Below, piece by piece: positions 36,886 through 46,435 of a DNA stretch of 64,000 nucleotides (positions are counted from its first letter, which is position 1; each line of letters begins with the position of its first letter). The notes beneath the pieces were generated by a model that was not told the DNA's origin, did not search any database, and saw nothing but the letters and a program-made list of their open reading frames with translations. Source of the stretch: Geomicrobium sp. JCM 19038 (lineage in GTDB: Bacteria > Bacillota > Bacilli > Bacillales > Marinococcaceae); NCBI RefSeq assembly GCF_000698125.1, contig NZ_BAXA01000006.1, positions 146,913-210,912 of the forward strand. Direction: 5' to 3'. A program made the translations under genes and the position numbers.

Positions 36886-37574
36886 GTTAATCACCTGCCG
36901 ATAACCTAACCCTCTTACGGTCTGAATAATAGTAGGCTTTTGCGGATCTTCTTCTAGCTTTTCACGTAGACGCTTAATGTAAACCGTCAGTGTGTTGTCA
37001 TTCACGAAATCTCCAGCAACATCCCAAATCTGTTCTAACAGCTGCGCACGTGTTAACACTTGACCTTGATGTTGAGAGAAAATTAAAAGGAGGCGATATT
37101 CTAGAGCCGTTAACGAAACCTCATGCCCGGATTTCCAAACTTTCGCTTCTGCTGTTGAAATTGTAACCGTGCTAAATTCAATTCGTTCACTCACTTGACC
37201 ATGCTGTTGTTTTTCGTAGCGACGAAGGACCGATTTAATTCTAGACATCAATTCCCGGATTCGAAATGGCTTCGTAATATAATCATCAGCACCCATATCT
37301 AAGCCCATCACAACGTTCACTTCATCATCAACAACTGTTAAGAAGATAACAGGAATGTCTTCTTTCTGTTTTACGAGCTTGCACAGCTCATAACCTGATC
37401 CATCTGGTAAATTCAAATCAAATACGCATAATTGAATGTCTTCAAGTGATGATTCAATGTATTCTTGAGCGGACACAAAATCAGCTTTATGCGTTGTCTT
37501 GTACCTTCTTGTTGCAATGAATAGTTCAACCCTAGAGCAATTGTCTTGTCATCTTCTACGATTAAAATTTGCAA
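36886..37574 (-). pseudogene. OmpR-family response regulator, frameshifted near the N-terminus
   Basis: A TTG start at 37574 behind AAGGGGG gives MQILIVEDDKTIALGLNYSL; a base is missing near 37501, after which KTTHKADFVSAQEYIESS resumes. VFDLNLPDGSGYEL holds the phospho-Asp, FLTVVDDE and DYITKPFRIRELMSRI the switch residues, and VSLTALEYRLLLIFSQHQGQ through RLREKLEEDP with TVRGLGYR the winged-helix DNA-binding domain. No stop separates it from the kinase ATG in the raw frame, probably because of one further indel near 36890. Confidence 0.83.
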
Positions 37575-37688
37575 ACCATTTGCCCCCTTGTCACTTTCTT
37601 ACGATTTATTTTACCACCATTCTCTTTCAGCACGAAAAATCCCATGTCACATGTTGAGATGGGAGGCTAACATTATTGGATTTACTTT

Positions 37689-38273
37689 TCAACTTGGCAG
37701 ACGGTTATTTACTTCTACTAACGCTCGGATTAAACGCTCACGGTCCCAAAGCTCGACACTACATCGGCGAGCAAGCTCTTTCGCATTTTTCGAGAAATAT
37801 TGATTCGTTATAACAATTGCTTGTTCTGCACCGTAATACGTTTTGGCACTGTTCACTTCTTGTACCGCTCGAACACCGATATTTTTTTTATAACGCTTAG
37901 CTTGAATAACGACGGTTCCACCATGATCGTTCTCTCCGACAAGGTCAGCTCCGTAGTCCCCCGTGTCTGAAGTCAACTGAACGTGCCAACCACAATATGA
38001 AAAATGGACCGCTAGTCGTCTTTCAAACTCCTTCCCGCTCATTTGATCAATCTGCTCAATGCCACTTCTTAAATACCGCTCTTCCAATGCTCGGTCTTGT
38101 TTTAATCGCCAAGCGATCAATGAAGCTACTGTTATGATTACAAGCAGCACAATTGCAATTGTAGTAACCGGATATGCAAGTACAAATGCCATGCAAAAAC
38201 AGACAACAATAAAAAACACAGGTATCGATTGTGGGAGTAACTTAAGGATTGGAACTTGCTTACTTCTTGCCAT
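37689..38273 (-). CDS. Membrane protein with Mrr-like restriction endonuclease domain
   Basis: A 194-residue protein with two N-terminal membrane helices (about 14-58) followed by a cytoplasmic Mrr_cat/PD-(D/E)xK domain: MSGKEFERRLAVHFSYCGW, SDTGDYGADLV (metal Asp) and VVIQAKRYKKNIG (QxK). The tail ELARRCSVELWDRERLIRAL is usual for this group. Soluble Mrr cuts modified DNA, but membrane-bound forms are common in Bacillaceae and their role is unclear. Confidence 0.85.
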   Translation of the reverse strand: MARSKQVPILKLLPQSIPVFFIVVCFCMAFVLAYPVTTIAIVLLVIITVASLIAWRLKQDRALEERYLRSGIEQIDQMSGKEFERRLAVHFSYCGWHVQLTSDTGDYGADLVGENDHGGTVVIQAKRYKKNIGVRAVQEVNSAKTYYGAEQAIVITNQYFSKNAKELARRCSVELWDRERLIRALVEVNNRLPS

Positions 38274-38356
38274 GCGTACCTCCTTACGTATTTTTACCTA
38301 ATTTATCCATCCTCACTAGATTTATACATCTTTAGGTCAAGTAGAACAATCATAAA

Positions 38357-38384
38357 AAGCATGGCTTCATATGAAACCATGCTC
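38357..38384 (-). terminator. Terminator overlapping the end of the 52-residue ORF
   Basis: Minus strand AGCATGGTTTC pairs with GAAGCCATGCT around ATAT, followed by TTTTTATG. The stem contains the stop codon. Confidence 0.65.
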
Positions 38385-38525
38385 AGTGAGTACTCGCTGT
38401 GTCTCTTCAATTTCTTGGATTAGAATAGATAAATAAGTGCATTCATCTTGAAAGGTTTGACTGTCTCTGAATGTAATGAGGTCGTTAAGGTGCTTCTTAA
38501 CGAGTACTGCCTCTTGATTCGTCAT
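38367..38525 (-). CDS. Small helical protein, unknown
   Basis: A 52-residue protein from ATG 38525 with GAAGGTG upstream: MTNQEAVLVKKHLNDLITF, then a Glu/Gln-rich helix ILIQEIEETQRVLTEHG. It is probably a soluble helical hairpin. It has its own terminator. No family recognised. Confidence 0.55.
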   Translation of the reverse strand: MTNQEAVLVKKHLNDLITFRDSQTFQDECTYLSILIQEIEETQRVLTEHGFI

Positions 38526-38679
38526 AGGCAACACCTTCAGTATTTTTTTGTGTACTACCCGATACCCTAAATACAAGATGCAAAAACAATTTTCAGTGAA
38601 TTCATTACGAATGTCTTATTCTTACGCTTCTCAATCGTACGATCCTTAGTAGGCTCATGTGATCATCCAAACGCTTACA

Positions 38680-39134
38680 TTATTGCCTTTTATCCGTAAT
38701 TAGGCTTGAATCTAATTCGATTTTTGAATGGATTTGAATGAGCTGCTCTAAAAGTCCATCTCGATCTTTGGGAGAAATGATGACAGGCATCTCTCCATTT
38801 TTCCTCGACAATTCAATTCGACCGTAAGTGAAGCGGCAGGTGAACTTAACAGACTATTCGTCGGTTGAATCGTTGTGATGTCGTTAATTGGAATCGTCAT
38901 TGCTCTGATCACAAACCCAAATCGAATGCGTAATGTATCATCGCAAACTTCGTAATGAATAATAAATAAAGGAACGATTGGTAAAATGATTGCTGTAATG
39001 ACAATCGCTGCAACAAATTCAAAGTTAATCACTAAATGAATTAACGGCAAAAACACGGATATGCCTATAATACCCATCAAGACTAGGGAGTAAGACGTAC
39101 GAGTACGAAACGTGACTGAACAACCTTTACTCAT
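38680..39134 (-). pseudogene. Bacterial PH-domain (YdbT/bPH2-like) membrane protein, frameshifted
   Basis: It starts MSKGCSVTFRTRTSYSLVLM, with two membrane helices (about 15-36 and 38-60), then YEVCDDTLRIRFGFVIRAMT and IPINDITTIQPTNSLLSSPA. One base is missing near 38830; the downstream frame then gives GRIELSRKNGEMPVIISPKD and DGLLEQLIQIHSK to a stop at 38680, the normal end of this domain. Repaired length is about 151 residues. The function of bPH2 membrane proteins is largely unknown. Confidence 0.7.
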
Positions 39135-39138
39135 AGAG

Positions 39139-40055
39139 CTACACCTCGTCTAACGTTTCTATTAAAGAGTTTTTCATAAGCTGGTACCCGCTTTTGTTTT
39201 CTTGCTTCGCATAAAACCGAAGTCCATTCAATAATCGACTTAATAGACTTGCATAAAGTCTTTCTCGAAAATACGGAATATCGATGCTTTTCTCATTAAG
39301 GTGCCGTTTTACTTTTGTTGGAAATTCTAAGTTCGGTGACCATAAGTTAAGATTCGCTACATCATACATAAAGTCTCCATACATCGCCATCTCCCAATCT
39401 ACAATACCAGTAACAATGGTACGATCCGCTAACACATTACCTAAATGAAAATCACCGTGTACGAGGAACGGTCGTTTCGGTGCATAACTTGCTAGTTCGA
39501 GCATCTGATCGTAACCTGCTTCAAATACTACTTTTTCTAGCATTCCTTCTGTGAACATCGTGCGCCAATGAGCAAAAAACCCTTCGCTCTCTTCTACGAA
39601 AAAACTTTCAAGCATGTCCTGCCACGTTTGATAACGCTTGTTTTCTCCTCGGTTCACCCAACCAAACGTGTCATTGTCGCGAATCGTAATCATTGATTCT
39701 ATGGTCGTAACTAGATGAGAAGCAAGATCAGCTTGCGCAGGTTGTGGATAAGCAGACACTGGATCACCATCTACTTCTCACTAACCATCAAGTATGTTCC
39801 TTGATGTTCATGAATCGCAACAACTTTTGGGATCGGCAGCCTTGCTCCAAAACGATTGTACACGTCCCGCGCTGTGTAAAAACTCTCCGGATGTTCACGA
39901 ATGTGAGCAACATAAGCCTTCTCTTTCGTCATAAATTGATCAACACGACTGAGCTCACCGATATCAATTCTCTTGAATTGTTCTGCGTCCGGATAATGTC
40001 CCTTTACAATTGCTCTCACCCATTGATCTGAAACATCCTTCTTAAACGACTTCAT
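39139..40055 (-). pseudogene. Aminoglycoside/choline phosphotransferase-like kinase, frameshifted
   Basis: The ATG at 40055 with GAGGGTG upstream starts MKSFKKDVSDQWVRAIVKG. The nucleotide-binding lobe includes RLPIPKVVAIHEHQGTYLMV. One base is missing near 39774; restored, SEKVDGDPVSAYPQPAQ links to the C-lobe. The Brenner motif is FLVHGDFHLGNVL and the metal-binding segment IVDWEMAMYGDF, as in APH enzymes. The repaired length is about 305 residues. Members phosphorylate aminoglycosides, choline, fructosamines or other small molecules, so resistance should not be assumed. Confidence 0.82.
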
Positions 40056-40190
40056 ATCAATCACCCTCAATCCATCTATGTCATATCATACAAGCCTGAT
40101 CCGTTCCAGTTCAACGTTAAGTCCTTTTGCGTTTTAGTTGGTTATATCTAGCATTCATGTTACTATAATATTCAAAAAAAGGGTGATTTG

Positions 40191-40426
40191 ATGAGCGAAG
40201 AACAGTTACTAGAGCGAGGGTTCAAGCGATATTATGGTGAAGAAATCAACGTCTATTTCAACAAAGAACTTTGTGCACATGCAGCTGAATGTGTCGGCAA
40301 TGCTCCGGAAGTGTTTGACACGAAGAAGAGACCTTGGATTACACCTGACGAAGCTTCTGCATTAAAGGTAGAACGTACCGTGAAATTATGCCTAGTGGTG
40401 CACTGCAATACCGTTACGACGATTAA
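40191..40426 (+). pseudogene. yjdI: Mono-cluster iron-sulfur protein, YjdI/Fer4_19 family, frameshifted at its last motif
   Basis: An ATG at 40191 behind AAAGGGTG gives YGEEINVYFNKELCAHAAEC and APEVFDTKKRPWITPDEAS. The raw frame then gives LCLVVHCN; adding one C at 40391-40392 gives LCPSGALQYRYDD and a stop at 40424-40426, the exact end expected for the family. The four Cys/His-rich positions probably hold a single Fe-S cluster. The role is unknown. In the raw frame the ORF continues to 40436. Confidence 0.8.
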
Positions 40427-40432
40427 ACAGTC

Positions 40433-40471
40433 ATGAACGACGTCGCTACGAACAGTAGCGACGTCGTTCAT
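40433..40471. terminator. Perfect 16-bp hairpin between convergent genes
   Basis: ATGAACGACGTCGCTA pairs perfectly with TAGCGACGTCGTTCAT around CGAACAG. It lies between the yjdI-like and GNAT stops and could serve both strands, although T runs are absent. Confidence 0.6.
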
Positions 40472-40480
40472 CGTTGGCCT

Positions 40481-40912
40481 TCATTTTAGGCTTTTCGTAA
40501 AGCCCACATTCGTTTCTTGAAACCCAGCGTTTTTATAAAATTCGTGAGCATTTGTTCTCTCTTCTTTCGCTCCACTATTTAACGCAATTGTCGTTACACC
40601 TATTCTGGTTGCCCATTCCTCCGACTTTTGCATAAGCCTCTGACCAACGCCTTGTCCTCGGTGTTTTTCATCAACGACAAATGCGACAATCCTTACGTAC
40701 TGACCGTTTTTTTCATAGAAGTAACTCTTTATTGCACCAATCATGCCAACAACTTCTCCATTTATTACCGCTATCCAAGTCCGATAGTCACGATGCGATC
40801 TAATTTGTTCAAATCGCCCTTCCATTTGCTCCACTGACGTAGGATAACCAAGTTGAGTGAGCAATCGACTCATCGGTTTCCCGTCACTCTTCGTCGCCAG
40901 ACGAATTTCCAT
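40481..40912 (-). CDS. GNAT-family N-acetyltransferase
   Basis: A 143-residue acetyltransferase with IRLATKSDGKPMSRLLTQL at the N-terminus, VDEKHRGQGVGQRLMQKSE (acetyl-CoA loop RGQGVG) and AHEFYKNAGFQETNVGFTK at the end. The aminoglycoside 6'-acetyltransferase-like subgroup is possible, but the acceptor cannot be told from sequence. Monocistronic. Confidence 0.88.
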   Translation of the reverse strand: MEIRLATKSDGKPMSRLLTQLGYPTSVEQMEGRFEQIRSHRDYRTWIAVINGEVVGMIGAIKSYFYEKNGQYVRIVAFVVDEKHRGQGVGQRLMQKSEEWATRIGVTTIALNSGAKEERTNAHEFYKNAGFQETNVGFTKSLK

Positions 40913-41097
40913 AAATAGCCCCCATTTCTCAATCGTGCTTTCCCTTTATTTCAACAAATTGGCACTTTATTCCTTTTACATTTTCAATTGGACGTTCTAT
41001 CTCTTACCTAAAGTCCTCTTTTATACGAAAACAGTTATTCCTTGTCGATATTCGGGAACACCCCACTATGCTCAGTTATCCAAAGGGGTGAACGTCG

Positions 41098-42493
41098 ATG
41101 AGTGTCCGCAAATGGATGCCCAAAACGGGTCAACGTCTCCTTAGTATGTCACGAAGGCAGATTCGTTTTGAAACGCAAGCAAACGTATGGCTTATCAGTC
41201 TCTATTACGGACTGCTCGGGTTCTTAATTGTAGGAATCGCGTATGTATTGGACATGCGATTATTTATAGGGGAACACGCTTCTTTTTTTTCAAGTAGATT
41301 ATGAATTAACGAGACAAATTATTAGCTCGCTCGTTGCCGGAATTATTACGTTAAACGCATTTACACTAAACTCGATCCTCGTCGTATTAACGAACTTCTC
41401 TGGGCAATTCACCCCGCGAATGCTACTTACGTTCATTGCGGACCGTAAAACCCAACACGCCGTCGGTATCTTTAATATGGTGTTTGTCTTTATTCTGTTT
41501 TCCTTTTTCATGATTAATGATGGAACAGCAGAATATTACGCCGCCTTTCCAACGCTTACCATTTTACTTATGTTCTTTGCACTCGCTACTTTCGTCTTCT
41601 TCATTAATCATGCTGTGAAATGGATGCAAGTACCTAACTTAACGTTCAATATGAAGAACGAGTCAGAAAAACAAATCCTTACTACACTCGTTGAAGACCT
41701 TGAACCTTATCGAACACAAGAGCCAAAGAAAGAAGAAATGGAGTTAAACGAAGATGAAGGCACTATTCTTTATGCCAAGGATTCTGGATTTATTCAAGTC
41801 ATTGATTTCAAAAGCCTCTTTCAATATGCAGAGAAAAAAGGGCTTATCATTCGCTTAGAAAAACGAATTGGCGAATTTGTCTTAAAAGACATCCCCCTTC
41901 TCACGTATTGGAAACGAGAAGATTGTGATGTAAACGAGGCGTTTATTTGTAGCAAACTGTTCGTTGGACGAAAACAAACAGAAGTTCAGGACATTGAATT
42001 TGGCGTCAATAAATTGAAAGAAATAGCGATAAAATCCATCGGAAACGATGATCCGAATACGGTAAAAAATGCGATTCTACAACTCTCTGACTTATTACTA
42101 TCCATTTCTGAAATCACACACTTCACGCCGTACCTTACCGACCAAGAAGGCAACCTTCGCCTAATTATTAACGAAGAGACGTTTGACTATTACCTGTACT
42201 CCTCGTTCTCACACATTAGTATTTATGCAAAAGAAGACCCAGTAATAACAAATGATATTTTGCATGCCGTAAGCTTATTAGCGAGCTCAACTTCTACTGC
42301 CAATCATAAAAGCGTATGGATGTTTGCGATGATGGTCGCAAGAGGATATCAAGCTCCCTTTGCCTTCGCTTACCACGAAAAAGACTTCTATACACACCTT
42401 GAGAAAATCTCTCACATGACTAGAAATTATGAAGGTTATACTCAACTAGAAAAAGAATTAAAAGAACGGTTAAACAACCCAACTTTCGCTTAA
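41098..42493 (+). pseudogene. DUF2254 membrane protein, frameshifted at a T8 run
   Basis: The first part reads MSVRKWMPKTGQRLLSMSRR, with one membrane helix. A run of eight T (41283-41290) shifts the frame; with seven T the reading continues FFQVDYELTRQIISSLVAGI and on through TLNSILVVLTNFSGQFTPRM. Further helices end near residue 175, followed by a large cytoplasmic part (ILYAKDSGFIQVIDFKSLF, SIGNDDPNTVKNAILQLSDL). The repaired protein is about 464 residues. DUF2254 proteins are predicted membrane proteins of unknown function. Confidence 0.85.
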
Positions 42494-42502
42494 TCAAGGA
42501 AA

Positions 42503-42530
42503 ACGGCGGTCACGTATGACCGCCGCTTTC
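42503..42530. terminator. Bidirectional terminator
   Basis: GCGGTCA-CGTA-TGACCGC stem (42506-42523), flanked by AAAACG and CGCTTT, between the DUF2254 stop and the convergent small membrane gene. Confidence 0.7.
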
Positions 42531-42535
42531 CATCT

Positions 42536-42721
42536 CTAAACATCTGAACCTTCTTCAGATGTATTCTTGTCATTTGATTGCTTAATGGTTCGTTGGATAT
42601 TATGTAGTTGCAATAAAATAAGACCGAGCATAATAAAGGTTACAAATTCACCTGTCATTGAAGCGATGACTGCCAACACGATGATCACAATGACTTCGAG
42701 AGGTCTAGAGTTCGAAAACAC
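42536..42721 (-). CDS. Small membrane protein, unknown
   Basis: A 61-residue protein with helices at about 9-24 and 27-42 and a polar tail ending SNDKNTSEEGSDV. GGAGGTGA precedes the ATG. No family recognised. Confidence 0.6.
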   Translation of the reverse strand: MFSNSRPLEVIVIIVLAVIASMTGEFVTFIMLGLILLQLHNIQRTIKQSNDKNTSEEGSDV

Positions 42722-42791
42722 AAAATCACCTCCCTAGTTAAGATAATAAAAAAGAAGAAGCATATGGATCTTCCTCCTATGCTTCACTTGT

Positions 42792-43428
42792 CTATGTTTG
42801 TGGCGTTAATGCAAATACGCCTCCACAATGGGAAAGCTGCGTATATTCGATCTGTTTATTGCCAGCTAACCTCTTCTTGATTTCTTCAAACACAAAATAA
42901 TATTCATCGTAATCCCACACATCTTTGTATCGATCACGACAGCGGTTGTGATCTTCTTCAGTTTGAAACGAGACATCACCGATTAATAGTTTACCTTCCT
43001 TCTTTAAAGTAGGTAGCACCTGCTCCAATAACTGAACTTTGTACGCATCCGTAAAATGATGCAATGCATATGTACTGACAATATAATCATATTTTGCAGC
43101 AAGGATTTGGTCTGGGAACCCGTTCGTTAGATCCCATTGAATGAGCCTCGCATTCGGCATCTTCTCTTCGGCAATCTGAATCATCTTGTCCGAGAAGTCC
43201 AGACCTGTAATGTGGTGACCTGCATCATATAACTTCCCCGTTAGTACTCCTGTTCCAAATCCAATGTCTAGGATGTTGAGTGATTCCTTTGTCATCACTT
43301 CATTGTAAATTGCATTTAGAATTTGCTTATAACCCGCAAAAGGATAATGATCACTTTCTTCACTAACCTGTACCGACTGATCATACCCATCTGCCCATAA
43401 ATCAAGCCGCTTTGATTTAACATTTCAT
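42792..43428 (-). pseudogene. Class I SAM-dependent methyltransferase, frameshifted at the N-terminus
   Basis: An ATG at 43428 behind GGGGG would, with one fewer A at about 43424, read MNVKSKRLDLWADGYDQSVQ and then VSEESDHYPFAGYKQILNAI. It runs into motif I NILDIGFGTGVLTGKL, GLDFSDKMIQIAEEKMP and YDYIVSTYALHHFTDA. The C-terminal half is intact to the stop at 42792. The N-terminus resembles YrrT-like methyltransferases. The repaired length is about 211 residues. The methyl acceptor is unknown. Confidence 0.8.
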
Positions 43429-43459
43429 TCCCCCTATAAATGATAGTAAGAACAAACAC

Positions 43460-43747
43460 TTACCTCTGTTGCGTTTTTTGAACTTTTTCTTTGACAAACG
43501 GGATAAATGCGATAATAAAAACAATTAATCCCACAATTGCAACCAACGGTGTCACAAATAACAACACACCAACTCCGGCGATCACGGAGGCAATAATTAC
43601 AACGACATAGCTAATCATCGGCGAGACGACGAAAACAATTAATAGTCCCCAAGACATCATCTTCGCTCGTTTTGTTTTAGACCGAAACACAAACACGAAT
43701 AGCCCTAATGCGCCAATCATGTATAACGTAAATACTATGGCTTCCAA
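43460..43747 (-). CDS. Membrane protein, unknown
   Basis: A 95-residue protein with helices at about 3-21, 31-54 and 58-83 and a basic end KEKVQKTQQR. It resembles many small Bacillaceae membrane proteins, with no recognised family. The ATG follows AAGGTG. Confidence 0.6.
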   Translation of the reverse strand: MEAIVFTLYMIGALGLFVFVFRSKTKRAKMMSWGLLIVFVVSPMISYVVVIIASVIAGVGVLLFVTPLVAIVGLIVFIIAFIPFVKEKVQKTQQR

Positions 43748-44149
43748 GTGAGAAACACCTTTCTTCTATAAGTATATATTTACTGCTATACCCTAGTATG
43801 ACAGAATGTCTCGTTTTTTGAAGAAGGGGGCAACGTCCCTCTATACACAACTAACTTAAACAATTATACGAATGTTTCGAGCACTAATGATGTAGTCTTG
43901 CACTGTTAGACTACATTTTTTAGAACAATAAGTAAATAACTCCTTGCTAAACGTACTAGCTAGGAACTATTCATATCACCAACCGAGTGTTTCATAAAAC
44001 CCTTGCGTATTTGTTTTATCGCACTCAATCAGCAAGTTCACTTTACAAAGCCAGCGGCCAAAACCGCAATCATTCATCAGAGTTTGACCACTTTTTGACC
44101 TCGGAATGGTGGATTGACCGCTAGATGGAAATGTCAAGTACCTATTTCT
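43748..44149. other. Intergenic region with an acetyltransferase remnant
   Basis: It contains the GNAT fragment at 43976-44077, described separately. Otherwise no gene or clear signal is seen. Confidence 0.4.
43976..44077 (-). pseudogene. C-terminal fragment of a GNAT acetyltransferase
   Basis: Thirty-three residues, including CKVNLLIECDKTNTQGFYET and ending LGW, match the final strand-helix of GNAT enzymes (the N-x-x-A/G-F-Y-x-x-L-G-Y/W end). The rest of the domain is absent upstream. Confidence 0.5.
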
Positions 44150-44947
44150 TTACTTATCTTTTTTAGTATCAAGTTGATCACTTTTAGTAGCGCGAGCTTG
44201 CTTTTCTTGATAATAAGCTTTCATTTCTTTGTACATATAATTGCCGATTTCTTCAGGAAAGTAATTATTAAAATCCGAGCTATGCTTTTCAAAAAAGCTA
44301 TCGTCATCAATAACGCGGAATAGGAATTTTTCATTATCTGGAAATAACGAATCCATTCTCTCTAGCGTTTCATGGACTTTCTTTTTACTTGTAGCGTCAT
44401 TCAGCTCAATTGAATCTTTAATCGCTTGAAATAACTCCCACGTTACTTGGTCCATAAGATCTTGAGTTTCTGGTTTATTATAGGACTTTATGTGTTGCAT
44501 AAGCTGTTCATCCTCGTTAAAGTGCTGTTCAAATGCTTGCATTTGTTTCTTCTCCCGCATAAATAAATCGAGCATTATGAATGCAAATTGATCGAGTTCA
44601 CCTTCAGACGGATCTTCAAAATTGTAGAGACGTTCCATTCTAGTTATAACGCCTTTCAACTCATGTAATTGCTCTTGCTTTTCTTCGATTAACGTCTTCT
44701 GGATTCGTAATAACTCACGATTACTCATCTTATGATCCGTCATTTGTTCTTTAATATCATTCAACGTTAATCCGAGATGTTTGTAGATGTTGATTTGTTG
44801 GTAAGACTCCCATTCTTTACGGGTGTACACTTTATTTCCATGGTCATTATGTTTTTTGGGACTTAACAAACCAATCTTATCGTAATAACGTAATGTTCGT
44901 ACGGTTGTCCCTACGATTTTTGCAAATGAACCGATGGTTACTTCCAT
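44150..44947 (-). CDS. MerR-family regulator (TipA-like length), divergent to an MFS exporter
   Basis: A 265-residue protein. The ATG at 44947 behind GAGGAGG gives MEVTIGSFAKIVGTTVRTLR, RYYDKIGLLSPKKHNDHGNK and YQQINIYKHLGLTLNDIKEQ, the MerR winged helix, then a coiled coil (LIEEKQEQLHELKGVITRME). The helical ligand domain of about 150 residues is longer than in metal-responsive MerR proteins, as in drug-sensing members. The divergent MFS promoter carries a 19-bp spacer with a perfect dyad. Confidence 0.9.
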   Translation of the reverse strand: MEVTIGSFAKIVGTTVRTLRYYDKIGLLSPKKHNDHGNKVYTRKEWESYQQINIYKHLGLTLNDIKEQMTDHKMSNRELLRIQKTLIEEKQEQLHELKGVITRMERLYNFEDPSEGELDQFAFIMLDLFMREKKQMQAFEQHFNEDEQLMQHIKSYNKPETQDLMDQVTWELFQAIKDSIELNDATSKKKVHETLERMDSLFPDNEKFLFRVIDDDSFFEKHSSDFNNYFPEEIGNYMYKEMKAYYQEKQARATKSDQLDTKKDK

Positions 44948-44969
44948 AGTAAAGACCTCCTCACTACAT

Positions 44970-44998
44970 TTTATACTGTTACGTAACGTTATAGGCAA
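44970..44998 (-). promoter_or_regulatory. merR promoter with GTTACGTAAC dyad
   Basis: Minus strand TTGCCT (44998-44993), 17 bp, TATAAA (44975-44970). The palindrome GTTACGTAAC (44978-44987) in the spacer shares the CGTTACGT core with the operator at the MFS promoter. Confidence 0.55.
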
Positions 44999-45047
44999 TC
45001 CTTTTCACTTTTTGTTCACTAAAGATGAATTCCCCTAAAAAAAGTAC

Positions 45048-45078
45048 TTGATTGTGACGTTACGTCACAATCTAATAT
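45048..45078 (+). promoter_or_regulatory. MerR-controlled MFS promoter with 19-bp spacer
   Basis: TTGATT (45048-45053) and TAATAT (45073-45078) are 19 bp apart. The spacer holds the perfect dyad GTGACGT-T-ACGTCAC (45054-45068). This is the classic architecture of MerR activation by DNA untwisting. Confidence 0.8.
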
Positions 45079-45113
45079 AGGTCATAGATTCATTATGAAA
45101 GGAAGGATTGATT

Positions 45114-46346
45114 ATGGAAGAACAGGAAAAACAACCACAATCATTACTAAAGAATCGTGCGTTTATATTCCTTTTTCTAGGTAGCTTTTTAGCAATTATC
45201 GGCTTCACGATGTTTTTTATGACAACCACCTGGTTTGTCATATCTGATTTAGGTTCAGCTAGTTCATTAGGCATTATACTCATTGCCATTACCGTACCAC
45301 GTATACTAATGATGGCATTTGGCGGAGTTCTCGCTGATAAATTTAAAAAGACGACCATCATGTTCACCACGAGCTTAATTCAAGGGATTCTACTCGTCAT
45401 TATTTTCTTATTAAATAATGCTGATCAATTAACGTTTGGATATTTAATTATTTTAGGTCTGCTTTTCGGAACGTTAGACGCTTTTTCTGGTCCTGCAGGA
45501 ACGTCATTAATTCCGAAATTAGTAGAAAAAAGTCAAATTAAGCAAGCCAATGCAATGATTCAAGGATTGGGTCAAATTGGTTTTGTAATTGGTCCTGTCA
45601 TTTCTGGAAGTGTGATGGAGTTCGCTGGGGTCACAACCGGTTACTTTGTCGCGGCAATCATTGTACTGCTATCAGCCTTCTTTATGTTCCCTCCATTCTT
45701 AAAAGAAGGTCCTGTAGACAATACAATTAAGCAAACACCACTTAAAGATTTGATTGAAGGATTTAACTATGTGAAAGCAAGTAAGTTCTTAATCACCGGA
45801 ATTCTAATCTTGATCACACTAAACTTCTTTGCTTTCGGAGCCATTTCCATTGCCATTCCGATACTCGTAGAAACGTACGGTGGTTCTCCAATTAACTTGA
45901 GTTACATTGAAGCTGCGTTAGGAATTGGGATGTTAATAAGTACAGCCATTATCGGTACGGTAAAAATCCGCCGCAGAGGATTGACCTCAATTCTAGGTCT
46001 CATTGCAACTTTACTTGTCGCAATTGCATTTAGCCAAATCCCTAGTTTGTCGATCTTGACTGCACTTGCGTTTTTAATCGGATTTACGATGACTTTTGTT
46101 TCCATTCCATTCTTCACTTCAGCTCAAGAAGATACAGACCCCCGAATTATGGGTCGCGTCATGAGCATCGTTTTCTTAGCAATGAACGGATTCGACCCAC
46201 TCGCTTATGCAGGTGTAACTTTACTAGTTGCCAGAGGCATCGATATTCAACTGGTCATCTTGTCCTTTTCACTGATTGGATTACTCATTGCGTTAATCAC
46301 GTTATGGAGGGGAAAAACGTACAGAAACTACACGTCGAATTATTAA
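45114..46346 (+). CDS. MFS exporter (EntS/MefA-like, MFS_3)
   Basis: A 410-residue, 12-helix transporter. SLGIILIAITVPRILMMAFG and GVLADKFKKTTIMFTTSLIQ hold the loop 2-3 motif, and GPAGTSLIPKLVEKSQIKQA and DTDPRIMGRVMSIVFLAMNG are typical of MFS_3. The ATG at 45114 behind AGGAAGGA is used. The MerR-type promoter suggests induction by its substrate, probably a toxic compound. Confidence 0.9.
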   Translation: MEEQEKQPQSLLKNRAFIFLFLGSFLAIIGFTMFFMTTTWFVISDLGSASSLGIILIAITVPRILMMAFGGVLADKFKKTTIMFTTSLIQGILLVIIFLLNNADQLTFGYLIILGLLFGTLDAFSGPAGTSLIPKLVEKSQIKQANAMIQGLGQIGFVIGPVISGSVMEFAGVTTGYFVAAIIVLLSAFFMFPPFLKEGPVDNTIKQTPLKDLIEGFNYVKASKFLITGILILITLNFFAFGAISIAIPILVETYGGSPINLSYIEAALGIGMLISTAIIGTVKIRRRGLTSILGLIATLLVAIAFSQIPSLSILTALAFLIGFTMTFVSIPFFTSAQEDTDPRIMGRVMSIVFLAMNGFDPLAYAGVTLLVARGIDIQLVILSFSLIGLLIALITLWRGKTYRNYTSNY

Positions 46347-46363
46347 ACTTAATAAGTTAAAGG

Positions 46364-46395
46364 AAAGACCACTTCTGTTGAGAAGTGGTCTTTTT
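46364..46395 (+). terminator. Terminator of the MFS gene
   Basis: AAAGACCACTTCT-GTTG-AGAAGTGGTCTTT with further T bases, just after the MFS stop. Confidence 0.88.
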
Positions 46396-46435
46396 ATTAC
46401 TTAAATTAAGCAATAGAAACTCCCCCAATCAGGCT

